64,000 nt of DNA from Pseudomonas veronii (GTDB taxonomy: Bacteria > Pseudomonadota > Gammaproteobacteria > Pseudomonadales > Pseudomonadaceae). How positions within the stretch are numbered: position 1 is the first letter of the stretch; every line of letters starts with the position of its first letter. Under the pieces are notes generated by a model. That model did not search any database. It was given only the letters and a program-made list of their open reading frames with translations, and had not been told where the DNA came from. The translations under genes and the position numbers were made by a program. The DNA is taken from NCBI RefSeq assembly GCF_001439695.1, contig NZ_JYLL01000036.1, positions 1 to 64,000 of the forward strand, in the 5' to 3' direction. Shown piece after piece: positions 31,999 through 40,288 of this stretch.

Positions 31999-33810
31999 TT
32001 GCGCATTTTTTCCCGTGTTTTATTGCTGATTCTCGCCCTGCTGGGCCTGATCCTGGCGGTGGTGCTCTATTACACCGTCAACCCCAGGCTGCCGGACTAC
32101 GTGCCCGTGGAACAGGTACGCTACCAGGACCAATGGAGTGCCGCCGACCGCCAGACCTATTACTTCACGCCCCAGGGCACCCAGGTAAAAGGCCTGCATT
32201 ACGACTGGTTCACCGCGCTGGAACTGCCGTTTTCCGAACAGCGCTTCGCCGCCCCGGAGTACCTGGCACGCTTCGGCTTCCTGGTCGACCCCAAGCAAGT
32301 GCCCAGCACACAAAACCCCGGCAACCTGCCGGTCGGCTTCGCTCGGCACAAGAATGCCGGCAACAATACCGAATACCTGGACATCACCTGCGCCGCCTGC
32401 CACACCGGCGAACTGCATTTCAACGGCCAGGCCCTGCGCATCGACGGCGGTTCGGCCCAGCACGTGCTGCCGTCCAGCGTGCCGACCTTGCGCGGCGGCA
32501 GTTTCGGCCAGGCCCTGGTGGCCAGCCTTGCCGCGACGTATTACAACCCCTGGAAATTCGAGCGCTTCGCCCGCAAGGTGCTTGGCCACGATTACGACAC
32601 TCACAATGAACAACTGCTGCGCCAGGACTTCAAACAGTCGCTGAACCAGTTCCTCAAAGTCGCCTGGAACGACACCCATCGCGGCCTCTACCCCACCGAA
32701 GAAGGCCCGGGGCGCACCGATGCCTTCGGCCGCATCGCCAACGCCAGCTTCGGCGACGCGATTTCGCCGGACAATTACCGCGTTGCCAACGCGCCTGTGG
32801 ACTACCCGCAACTGTGGGATATCTGGACGTTCGACTGGGTGCAATGGAACGGTTCAGCGCAACAACCGATGGCGCGCAATATCGGCGAAGCCCTCGGCGT
32901 GGGAGCCACCCTGGGCTTCTTCGACAACGCCGGCCAACCGCTTCAGGGCGACGCGCGCTACCCGTCGAGCGTGCGGGTGCGCGACCTGAACCTGATCGAA
33001 GAAACCCTGCAGCGCCTCAAGCCGCCGACCTGGCCGGAAGACCTGTTCGGCGCCATCGACAAGCCCCTCGCCGCCCAGGGCCGCGCACTGTTCGCCGAAA
33101 ACTGCGCCGGCTGCCATGTGCCGGCCGTCACCCAGCAAAATGGCCGCCCGGTACAACAACTGAAGATGCTCCCGGTGGACGCCATCGGCACCGACCCTGG
33201 CGCCGCCAACAACATTGCCGACCAGCGCTATGACCTCAGCGCCTTGAAATGGGACCCGGCGGAGCTGGCCAAACTGAATGTCGAGTTGCACCCCACGCCC
33301 ACCGAACCGCTGGACCTGAAAAAAATCTCCGTGGCCAAGGGCCTGGCCTACGTCACCGCCTTCGTTGAGGACCACGCCTACCGCGCCGCCGGCGTCACCC
33401 CGGCCGAGCGCCCACGCCTGGACGGTTACGGCCTGCCCATCGGCGTGCGCGAATTGCGCGCCTACAAAGCGCGGCCGCTGGCCGGCGTGTGGGCCACCCC
33501 GCCGTTCTTGCACAACGGCTCGGTGCCGACGATCTACCAGTTGCTCTCGCCCCAGGACGAGCGCGCCACCACCTTCTATAAAGGCACCTTCGACTACGAC
33601 CCGCGCCACCTGGGCTTTCAGACCGACGCGTTCAAAAATGCCTTCCTGTTCGATACGCGCATCACCGGCAACCACAACAGCGGCCATGAATTCCGTGCCG
33701 GCCAGCGTGGCAACGGGGTCATCGGCCGCGGCCTGCTGCCCCAGGAACGCTGGGCGCTGCTCGAATACCTCAAAGTCCTCGGCGGCCCGCTGGAGCAACA
33801 ACTGCCATGA
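31999..33810 (+). CDS. Membrane-anchored di-heme cytochrome c (peroxidase/RoxA-like)
   Basis: 603 residues with a single N-terminal helix (about 5-27) that anchors the protein facing the periplasm. Two heme c sites are seen, CAACH at 131-135 and CAGCH at 369-373, each in a cytochrome domain; TPPFLHNGSVPTIYQLL near 498 is typical of di-heme peroxidases of the MauG/CcpA superfamily, and the size resembles RoxA rubber oxygenases. The TTG start at 31999 follows AAGGA by eight bases. ATGA overlap with the catalase-like gene shows an operon. Substrate unknown: peroxide reduction or oxidation of an organic compound. Confidence 0.85.
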   Translation: MRIFSRVLLLILALLGLILAVVLYYTVNPRLPDYVPVEQVRYQDQWSAADRQTYYFTPQGTQVKGLHYDWFTALELPFSEQRFAAPEYLARFGFLVDPKQVPSTQNPGNLPVGFARHKNAGNNTEYLDITCAACHTGELHFNGQALRIDGGSAQHVLPSSVPTLRGGSFGQALVASLAATYYNPWKFERFARKVLGHDYDTHNEQLLRQDFKQSLNQFLKVAWNDTHRGLYPTEEGPGRTDAFGRIANASFGDAISPDNYRVANAPVDYPQLWDIWTFDWVQWNGSAQQPMARNIGEALGVGATLGFFDNAGQPLQGDARYPSSVRVRDLNLIEETLQRLKPPTWPEDLFGAIDKPLAAQGRALFAENCAGCHVPAVTQQNGRPVQQLKMLPVDAIGTDPGAANNIADQRYDLSALKWDPAELAKLNVELHPTPTEPLDLKKISVAKGLAYVTAFVEDHAYRAAGVTPAERPRLDGYGLPIGVRELRAYKARPLAGVWATPPFLHNGSVPTIYQLLSPQDERATTFYKGTFDYDPRHLGFQTDAFKNAFLFDTRITGNHNSGHEFRAGQRGNGVIGRGLLPQERWALLEYLKVLGGPLEQQLP

Positions 33811-34970
33811 TTATCCACTCGCACAACCAGCAACCGTCCATGCTCGCGCGCCTGTGGCTGCGCCTCGGCGCCGTGCTCGGCAAAACCCTGGCATGGCTGC
33901 TGGCCCTTGGCCTGCTCGGCTGGCTGGCCGCCACCGCCTGGTACGCCTGGCAGTACAGCGGTCCGGTGTCGCCGGATGAGCAGATCCCGTCCGGTGAAGC
34001 GGCAATGACCCAAGGCATTATCCAGACGGCAGTGCGTATCGTTGACCAACACCGCGAAGGCACGCGCTACCTGCGCGACGCCCACGCCAAGGCCCACGGT
34101 TGCGTGAAGGCCGAAGTCAGTGTGCTGGCCGACCTCGATCCGGCGTTACGCCAAGGTGTGTTCGCCGAACCGGGCAAGACCTGGCACGCCATGATGCGAC
34201 TGTCCAACGGCAACGCCTACCCGCAATTCGACAGCATCCGCGATGCGCGCGGCATGGCCATCAAGCTGCTCGACGTGCCGGGCAAACAGCTGCTCGCCGA
34301 CCAGCAAGCGCGGGCCGAGCAGGACTTCGTGATGTTCAGCCACCCGAACTTCTTTGTCAGCGACGTGGCCGAATACGCGCAGAACATCGGGGCCCAGGCA
34401 GACGGCAAGAAGGTCCTGGCATTTTTTCCCAAGCTCGACCCGCGCAGTTGGCAGGTGCGCCACCTGTTCATCGCCCTGGCGACCCTGGCCCCCGCGCCAG
34501 CCAGCCCGACCCAGACCACGTACTTTTCCGTCTCGCCCTACAAGTTCGGCGCGGCCAACGCCAAGTTCCGCGTCGCACCCGACCCGCAAAGCTGCCCGGA
34601 TTACGTGCCGCCCAAACAGAACCAGGACCTGCCGAACTTCCTGCGCAGTGCGCTGAACCAGCAACTGTCCACCGACCGCGTGCCGGCGTGTTTCGTGTTG
34701 CAGATCCAGCGGCAGAACCCGCAGAAGTTCATGCCGATCGAAGACACCAGCATCGAATGGAAGGAAAGCGATGCGCCCTATGAAACCGTGGCCAAGGTGA
34801 CGATCCCCGCCCAGGATTTCGACACGCCGGCGCTGAACCTGGCGTGCGACAACCAGTCGTTCAACCCGTGGTTCGGGCTGGAGGCGCATCGCCCCATCGG
34901 CGGGATCAACCGGTTGCGTAAAGCGGTGTACGAAGCCGTCAGCGACTATCGGCATAGCCGCAACTTGTAA
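33807..34970 (+). CDS. Membrane-anchored catalase-family heme protein
   Basis: 387 residues. One N-terminal membrane helix (TLAWLLALGLLGWLAATAWYAW near 27-48) precedes a reduced catalase-like domain: RDAHAKAHGCVKAEV near 90 holds the distal His region, MMRLSNGNAYPQFDSIRDA and RGMAIKLLD near 130-155 match the catalase core. The classic catalase tyrosine ligand region is not recognisable, and the protein is shorter than monofunctional catalases, as in SrpA-like or peroxidase-like members. Together with the di-heme cytochrome before it, it may form a periplasmic peroxide/lipid-oxidising pair. Confidence 0.8.
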   Translation: MIIHSHNQQPSMLARLWLRLGAVLGKTLAWLLALGLLGWLAATAWYAWQYSGPVSPDEQIPSGEAAMTQGIIQTAVRIVDQHREGTRYLRDAHAKAHGCVKAEVSVLADLDPALRQGVFAEPGKTWHAMMRLSNGNAYPQFDSIRDARGMAIKLLDVPGKQLLADQQARAEQDFVMFSHPNFFVSDVAEYAQNIGAQADGKKVLAFFPKLDPRSWQVRHLFIALATLAPAPASPTQTTYFSVSPYKFGAANAKFRVAPDPQSCPDYVPPKQNQDLPNFLRSALNQQLSTDRVPACFVLQIQRQNPQKFMPIEDTSIEWKESDAPYETVAKVTIPAQDFDTPALNLACDNQSFNPWFGLEAHRPIGGINRLRKAVYEAVSDYRHSRNL

Positions 34971-34980
34971 GGTTGGGGGC

Positions 34981-35008
34981 TGTGTGGGAGGGGGCTTGCT
35001 GCCTCCCA
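34981..35008. repeat. Single REP-type hairpin
   Basis: TGTGGGAGG (34981-34989) and CCTCCCACA (35000-35008) flank GGGCTTGCTG, a degenerate singlet of the REP type seen in full at 24253-24345. It lies 11 bases after the catalase-like gene. Confidence 0.65.
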
Positions 35009-35173
35009 CATTTAGATCTCATTACAATAAGCAGATGTTGTGTCGTTCTGCTTTTCGTAAAGAATGCGTATAGATTGCCAATTCGCCATAACGATTACGT
35101 CGCCTCTATTGAGTCACTAAGCGCGAACGTTCTACCGTCACTTCCTACCCCCAAACATCCGTAGGAAGTCATC

Positions 35174-35290
35174 GTGGAAAGTTCAACTTTAGGCATGGTC
35201 GTCCTCTCAATGATTGCACTCTTCGGCACCGCCGCGTTTTGCTTCGAGCACCTCGCCACGCGCAGCGAGAAGAAAAAGAAAGCCAAATAA
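35174..35290 (+). CDS. Small membrane peptide upstream of kdpF (38 residues)
   Basis: GTG start at 35174 preceded by AGGAAG. The peptide begins VESSTLGMVVLSMIALFG, forms one membrane helix (about 6-25) and ends with a basic tail containing KKKK. It is followed after 35 bases by a terminator hairpin and 203 bases later by kdpF. I do not recognise a family. It could be a leader peptide of the kdp operon or an independent small protein. Confidence 0.55.
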   Translation: MESSTLGMVVLSMIALFGTAAFCFEHLATRSEKKKKAK

Positions 35291-35325
35291 ACAGCGCGTC
35301 AACATCAGCAGAACCCCAGTTTTTC

Positions 35326-35360
35326 AAGGGATACCCGGGCGGCGGGCTATCCCTTTTTTT
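35326..35360 (+). terminator. Rho-independent terminator between the 38-residue peptide and kdpF
   Basis: AAGGGATA (35326-35333) pairs with TATCCCTT (35348-35355), with an inner GC-rich pairing, and ends in a T-run to 35360. It lies upstream of kdpF, so either it ends the small-peptide transcript or it is an attenuator in the kdp leader. Confidence 0.75.
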
Positions 35361-35493
35361 CGTTCGCCTCGCATAACGTCGTCTCTATACCGTCTTAATA
35401 CCGCCGCCGCTAATCAGTGCCTGGGCTTGATACCCCAGCGATTAACCTCCCCGCGTCCGCCATTGCGGCTTATTTATTCAGGGGAGTTACACC

Positions 35494-35592
35494 GTGCTCA
35501 CACTCACGTTCATTTATATCGCCAGCGGCTTATGCGCCGTGGGGCTGTTCGCTTACTTGGGCTACGCACTTATTCGCGCAGAAAAATTCTAG
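35494..35592 (+). CDS. kdpF: KdpF, small stabilising subunit of the K+ ATPase
   Basis: 32 residues, one membrane helix. The C-terminal LGYALIRAEKF matches the end of E. coli KdpF (LGYLVYALINAEAF), which identifies it despite its size. GTG start with GGGGAG before it. KdpF stabilises the KdpABC complex. The stop is 10 bases before a second tiny gene. Confidence 0.75.
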   Translation: MLTLTFIYIASGLCAVGLFAYLGYALIRAEKF

Positions 35593-35602
35593 GGAGTTCG
35601 CC

Positions 35603-35686
35603 ATGTACGACCTGATGTTTATTGGCCTCTCCCTGGTGTTTTTTGTTGCGACTGCCATGGCCATTGTCGCCATGGGCAAGATTTGA
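35603..35686 (+). CDS. Extra 27-residue membrane peptide between kdpF and kdpA
   Basis: ATG start with AGGGAG upstream; MYDLMFIGLSLVFFV opens a single membrane helix covering almost the whole peptide, which ends MGKI. It is 10 bases after kdpF and 13 before kdpA, so it is clearly translated within the operon. It resembles tiny proteins (D-x-x-F-x-G-L-S/T pattern) seen next to kdpF in other bacteria. It may be a second accessory subunit of the pump. Confidence 0.6.
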   Translation: MYDLMFIGLSLVFFVATAMAIVAMGKI

Positions 35687-35699
35687 ACGGAGCCACGAC

Positions 35700-37406
35700 A
35701 TGTTAAGCACGCTGCTGGAATTTGCGCTGGTCCTGGGGTTGATGACGGGACTCGCGGTACTGATGGGCAAATGGCTGACCCGGGTGTTCACCGGGACTTA
35801 CCATGCCTGGCCGGAACGTTGTACCTATCGCCTGCTGGGCATCGACCCGCAGGAAAACATGGGCTGGGCCCGCTACGGTTCGGCGCTGTTGCTGTCGAAC
35901 GCGGCGATGATGCTGCTGGGCTATCTGGTCCTGCGCCTGCAGGCGGTGATGCCGATCAACCCACTGGGGCTGGCCGCGCAAACGCCGGACCTGGCGTTCA
36001 ACACCACGGTGTCCTTTATTACCAACACCAACTGGCAGGCGTACTCGGGCGAGACCAGCCTGTCGAACTTCAGCCAGATGGCGGTCATCACCTTTCTGAT
36101 GTGCGTCGGCGCCACCTCCGGCGTGGTCGCGGCGGCCGGTTTCATTCGCGGCTTGAGCCGCTCCAGCTCGGGCGACCTAGGCAACTTCTGGGTCGACTTC
36201 ACCCGCACGCTCTACCGCGTAATGCTGCCGCTGTGCCTGGGCATGGCGCTGGTGTATGTCTGGCAGGGCATGCCGCAGACCTTCGCTTCCCAGGCGCTGG
36301 TCACCACGCTGGAAGGCGCGCAGCAGCAGCTGATTGTCGGCGCGGTGGCCAGCTTTGAGTCGATCAAGCACATCGGCACCAACGGCGGCGGTTTCTTCAG
36401 CATGAACGCGGCGCACCCGTTCGAAAACCCGACGCCGCTGACCAACATCCTACACATCCTCAGCATGTTGCTGATCCCGTCGGCATTGACCTACACCTTT
36501 GGCAGCATGCTGGTGCAGCGTCGTCAGGGTTGGGTGTTTTTCGGCACCTTCCTGGTGATGTTCATCGGCTTCCTCGCCCTGGTCTACGGCGCCGAGCAAA
36601 ACGGCAACCCGCTGCTGACCCAGGCCGGCGCCAACCAGAGCCTGTCGCTGGAACAAAGCGGCGGCAACATGGAAGGCAAGGAACTGCGCTTCGGCATCGC
36701 CGACAGCAGCCTGTTCATCGCCACCACCACCGCCGCGACCACCGGCTCGGTCAACACCATGCACGACTCGCTGACCCCCATGGGCGGTTTCGTGCCCTTG
36801 GCGCAGATGATGCTCAACTGCGTGTTCGGCGGCGACGGCGTGGGCTTTATCAACCTGATCCAGTACGCCCTGCTGACGGTGTTCCTGGTGGGCATGATGA
36901 TCGGCCGCAGCCCCGAGTTCCTCGGCAAGAAAATCGAGGCGCGGGAGATGAAACTGGTGATGCTCTCGGTGCTCGCGCACCCCATCAGCATCCTCGGCTT
37001 CACCGCCCTCGCCGCCCTGTGGCCCGACACCCTGGCCAGCCTGAACAACCTCGGCCCCCACGGTTTCAGCGAGGTGCTCTACGCCTATACCTCCGGCACC
37101 GCCAACAACGGCTCGGCCTTCGCCGGCTTGAACGCGAACACGCCGTTTTTCAACACCACCATCGGCCTGGCGATGTTGATCGGGCGCTTCTTCACCATGC
37201 TGCCGATGCTCGCCGTGGCGGGTTCCCTGGCAATGAAGAAAACCGTGCCTGCCGGTGCCGGCACCATTCCCACCGCGACCCCGCTGTTCATGTTGCTGGT
37301 GGTGTTCGTGGTGCTGGTGGTCGGTGGCCTGACCTTTTTGCCGGCGCTCGCGCTCGGCCCGCTGGTGGAGCAACTGCAGTTGCTGTCCGGCCAAACGTAC
37401 AACTGA
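35700..37406 (+). CDS. kdpA: KdpA, potassium-binding translocation subunit
   Basis: 568 residues, about ten membrane helices, with the four selectivity-filter-like loops of the superfamily of K+ transporters: FNTTVSFITNTNWQAYSGE near 100-118, KHIGTNGGGFFSMNAAHPF near 223-241, TTAATTGSVNTMHDSLTP near 345 and SGTANNGSAFAGL near 465. It forms the K+ path of the Kdp P-type ATPase. The start at 35700 gives the family length; the frame from 35622 overlaps the small peptide gene. Confidence 0.95.
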   Translation: MLSTLLEFALVLGLMTGLAVLMGKWLTRVFTGTYHAWPERCTYRLLGIDPQENMGWARYGSALLLSNAAMMLLGYLVLRLQAVMPINPLGLAAQTPDLAFNTTVSFITNTNWQAYSGETSLSNFSQMAVITFLMCVGATSGVVAAAGFIRGLSRSSSGDLGNFWVDFTRTLYRVMLPLCLGMALVYVWQGMPQTFASQALVTTLEGAQQQLIVGAVASFESIKHIGTNGGGFFSMNAAHPFENPTPLTNILHILSMLLIPSALTYTFGSMLVQRRQGWVFFGTFLVMFIGFLALVYGAEQNGNPLLTQAGANQSLSLEQSGGNMEGKELRFGIADSSLFIATTTAATTGSVNTMHDSLTPMGGFVPLAQMMLNCVFGGDGVGFINLIQYALLTVFLVGMMIGRSPEFLGKKIEAREMKLVMLSVLAHPISILGFTALAALWPDTLASLNNLGPHGFSEVLYAYTSGTANNGSAFAGLNANTPFFNTTIGLAMLIGRFFTMLPMLAVAGSLAMKKTVPAGAGTIPTATPLFMLLVVFVVLVVGGLTFLPALALGPLVEQLQLLSGQTYN

Positions 37407-37416
37407 GGACACGTGG

Positions 37417-38076
37417 ATGACGACTCAATCGATATTCAAAGGGCTGTTGCGCCCGGTGCTGGTTTCGGCGGTGTTTTTCATGCTGTTGACGGGGTTCGCC
37501 TACCCGGCGCTCACCACCGTGACCGCCCAACTGGTGTTCCCGTTCCAGGCCCGCGGCTCGCTGATTGAACGCGACGGCCTGGTCATGGGCTCGGCCCTGA
37601 TCGGCCAGCACTTCACCCGGCCGGAGTACTTTCACGGCCGCCCGAGCATGACCCTCGGCGCCGACCCGCAAGACCCGAGCAAAAGCGTGTCGCAGCCATA
37701 CAACGCCGGCTCCAGCGGCGCCAGCAACCTGGGGCCGACCAGCCAGAAGCTGGTGGACCAGGTGGCCGCACGCGCCCACGCCTATCGCCAGGACAACGGC
37801 CTGGCCGCCGATGCCCTGGTTCCGGTGGACGCGGTCACCGCTTCCGCTTCAGGCCTCGATCCGCATATCTCGCTGGCCAATGCGCGACTGCAACTGCCAC
37901 GGGTGGCGCGCCTGCGGCAGATCCCCGAAACCGAGCTGCTGCAACTGGTCAACCAATACACCAGCGCGCGCACCCTCGGCCTGCTCGGCGAACCACGGGT
38001 CAATGTGCTGCAACTCAACCTTGCGCTGGACGCCCGCCTGCCATCGCGTCAGCCCCCTATTGCGGCCAGTGAGTAA
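37417..38076 (+). CDS. kdpC: KdpC subunit of the K+ ATPase
   Basis: 219 residues: one N-terminal helix (VLVSAVFFMLLTGFAYPALTT near 14-34) and a periplasmic domain with LIGQHFTRPEYFHGRPS near 61-77 and DAVTASASGLDPHISLANA near 139-157, both hallmarks of KdpC. Unusually it precedes kdpB here, whereas the common order is A-B-C. A long Gly/Ser-rich segment (PYNAGSSGASNLGPT) is normal for the family. Confidence 0.92.
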   Translation: MTTQSIFKGLLRPVLVSAVFFMLLTGFAYPALTTVTAQLVFPFQARGSLIERDGLVMGSALIGQHFTRPEYFHGRPSMTLGADPQDPSKSVSQPYNAGSSGASNLGPTSQKLVDQVAARAHAYRQDNGLAADALVPVDAVTASASGLDPHISLANARLQLPRVARLRQIPETELLQLVNQYTSARTLGLLGEPRVNVLQLNLALDARLPSRQPPIAASE

Positions 38077-38088
38077 GAGATTTCCCTC

Positions 38089-40158
38089 ATGAAGAATGCT
38101 CGTTTACCTCTGTTTGATCGCGCCATCGTCCTCACCGCGTGTGGGGATGCGCTGAAGAAACTGCAGCCCCAGGCGCAATGGAAAAACCCGGTGATGTTCG
38201 TGGTCTACCTGGGCAGCATCCTCACCACCCTGCTGTGGTTCCAGTCCCTGGGCGGCCAGGGTGAAGCGCCCAGCGGCTTTATCCTCAGCATCACCTTGTG
38301 GCTGTGGTTCACCGTGCTGTTCGCCAACTTCGCCGAGGCCCTGGCCGAAGGACGCAGCCGCGCCCAGGCCGCGAGCCTGCGCGGCATGAAACGCCAGACC
38401 CTGGCCAAGTTGCTGCAACAGCCCAAGCACGGCGCGGCGTGGCTGCCAACGGAAGCGACGCTGCTGCGCAAAGATCAGGTGGTGCTGATCGAAGCCGGCG
38501 ACCTGGTGCCGCTGGACGGCATCGTGATTGAAGGCGTGGCGTCGGTGGACGAAAGCGCGATCACTGGCGAATCGGCACCGGTGATTCGCGAGGCCGGCGG
38601 CGACTTTTCCTCGGTCACCGGCGGCACCCGTGTGCTGTCGGACTGGCTGGTGGTGCGTATCAGCGTCAACCCCGGCGAGTCGTTTCTGGACCGCATGATC
38701 TCGATGGTCGAATCGGCCAAGCGCCAGAAGACCCCGAACGAAGTGGCGCTGACCATCCTGCTGGTGGGCCTGACCCTGTTGTTTCTGCTGGTGATCGCCA
38801 CGCTGAGCCCTTACTCGATCTTCGCCGTGGTCATGAGCGGCAGCGGCAGCGTGGTCAGCGCCACGGTGCTGGTGGCCTTGCTGGTGTGCCTGATCCCCAC
38901 CACCATCGGCGGCCTGCTCTCGGCCATCGGCGTGGCGGGCATGAGCCGGATGATGTCGGCCAATGTCATCGCCACTTCCGGGCGGGCAGTCGAAGCGGCG
39001 GGCGACATCGACGTGTTGCTGCTGGACAAAACCGGCACCATCACCCTGGGCAACCGTCAGGCCAGCAGCTTTTTGCCGGCGCCGGGGATAAAAGAGGCCG
39101 AGTTGGCGGACGCCGCGCAACTGGCGTCCCTGGCCGATGAAACCCCGGAAGGCCGCAGCATCGTGGTACTGGCCAAACAGAAGTTCGACATTCGCGCGCG
39201 GGACGTTCACCAGTTGGGCGCCAGCTTTGTCCACTTCACCGCGCAAACCCGCATGAGCGGGGTCGACCTGCCCGAAGGCCGGGCGATTCGCAAAGGTGCG
39301 GCGGACGCGATTCGCAGCCATATCGAGGCGTTGGGCGGCAGTTTTCCGACAAGCTTGCAGGCCAAGGTCGATGAAGTCGCGCGGCGTGGCAGCACGCCGC
39401 TGGTGGTCAGCGACGGTGCCAAGGCGCTGGGCGTGGTCGAACTCAAGGACGTGGTCAAGGGCGGCATCAAGGAACGCTTCGCCGAGTTGCGGCGCATGGG
39501 CATCAAGACCGTGATGATCACCGGCGACAACCGCCTGACCGCTGCCGCCATTGCGGTGGAGGCCGGCGTGGATGACTTCCTCGCCGAAGCCCGCCCGGAA
39601 GACAAGCTGCAATTGATCCGCGACTACCAGGCCCAGGGCAAGCTCGTGGCGATGACCGGCGACGGCACCAACGATGCGCCGGCGCTGGCCCAGGCCGACG
39701 TGGCGGTGGCGATGAACAGCGGCACCCAAGCCGCCAAAGAGGCCGGCAACATGGTCGACCTCGACAGCAACCCGACCAAGCTGATCGAAGTGGTCGAGGT
39801 CGGCAAACAGATGCTGATGACCCGCGGCGCCCTCACCACCTTCAGCGTGGCGAATGACGTGGCGAAGTACTTTGCAATCATCCCGGCGGCATTTGTCGCG
39901 ACCTATCCACAGCTCGGCGCATTGAATGTGATGCACCTGGCCAGCCCCAACTCGGCGATTCTCAGCGCGGTGATTTTCAACGCGCTGATCATTGTCGCGC
40001 TGATTCCCCTGGCCCTGCGCGGTGTGACCTACCGCTCGATCGGCGCGGCGGCGTTGCTCAACCGCAACCTGCTGATCTACGGCCTGGGCGGGGTGCTGGT
40101 GCCGTTTGCCGGGATCAAGCTGATCGACCTGCTGCTGACGGGGTTGGGCCTCGTATAG
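38089..40158 (+). CDS. kdpB: KdpB, catalytic P-type ATPase subunit
   Basis: 689 residues. The phosphorylation motif DKTGT starts at D313; the TGES actuator loop (ITGESAPV near 160), the nucleotide-binding KGAADAI region near 403, and the hinge MTGDGTNDAPALA near 521 are intact, so the pump should be active. It hydrolyses ATP to drive K+ through KdpA. It follows kdpC by 12 bases. A REPIN separates it from kdpD. Confidence 0.95.
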   Translation: MKNARLPLFDRAIVLTACGDALKKLQPQAQWKNPVMFVVYLGSILTTLLWFQSLGGQGEAPSGFILSITLWLWFTVLFANFAEALAEGRSRAQAASLRGMKRQTLAKLLQQPKHGAAWLPTEATLLRKDQVVLIEAGDLVPLDGIVIEGVASVDESAITGESAPVIREAGGDFSSVTGGTRVLSDWLVVRISVNPGESFLDRMISMVESAKRQKTPNEVALTILLVGLTLLFLLVIATLSPYSIFAVVMSGSGSVVSATVLVALLVCLIPTTIGGLLSAIGVAGMSRMMSANVIATSGRAVEAAGDIDVLLLDKTGTITLGNRQASSFLPAPGIKEAELADAAQLASLADETPEGRSIVVLAKQKFDIRARDVHQLGASFVHFTAQTRMSGVDLPEGRAIRKGAADAIRSHIEALGGSFPTSLQAKVDEVARRGSTPLVVSDGAKALGVVELKDVVKGGIKERFAELRRMGIKTVMITGDNRLTAAAIAVEAGVDDFLAEARPEDKLQLIRDYQAQGKLVAMTGDGTNDAPALAQADVAVAMNSGTQAAKEAGNMVDLDSNPTKLIEVVEVGKQMLMTRGALTTFSVANDVAKYFAIIPAAFVATYPQLGALNVMHLASPNSAILSAVIFNALIIVALIPLALRGVTYRSIGAAALLNRNLLIYGLGGVLVPFAGIKLIDLLLTGLGLV

Positions 40159-40170
40159 CGCCCCATCCAC

Positions 40171-40270
40171 TGTAGGAGCGAGCTTGCTCGCGAAGGGCGT
40201 TAACGATAACGCGGGAAACCTGACACCCAGCGGCACCCTCAGGTTTTTCGCGAGCAAGCTCGCTCCTACA
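40171..40270. repeat. REPIN between kdpB and kdpD
   Basis: Two inverted 24-base arms (40171-40194, core GTAGGAGCGAGCTTGCTCGC; 40247-40270) enclose a second nested hairpin (AACCTGA 40217-40223, TCAGGTT 40239-40245). The same REP type recurs at 50524-50623. It may uncouple high pump expression from low sensor-kinase expression. Confidence 0.88.
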
Positions 40271-40288
40271 GACAACCAGAGGAATGAC

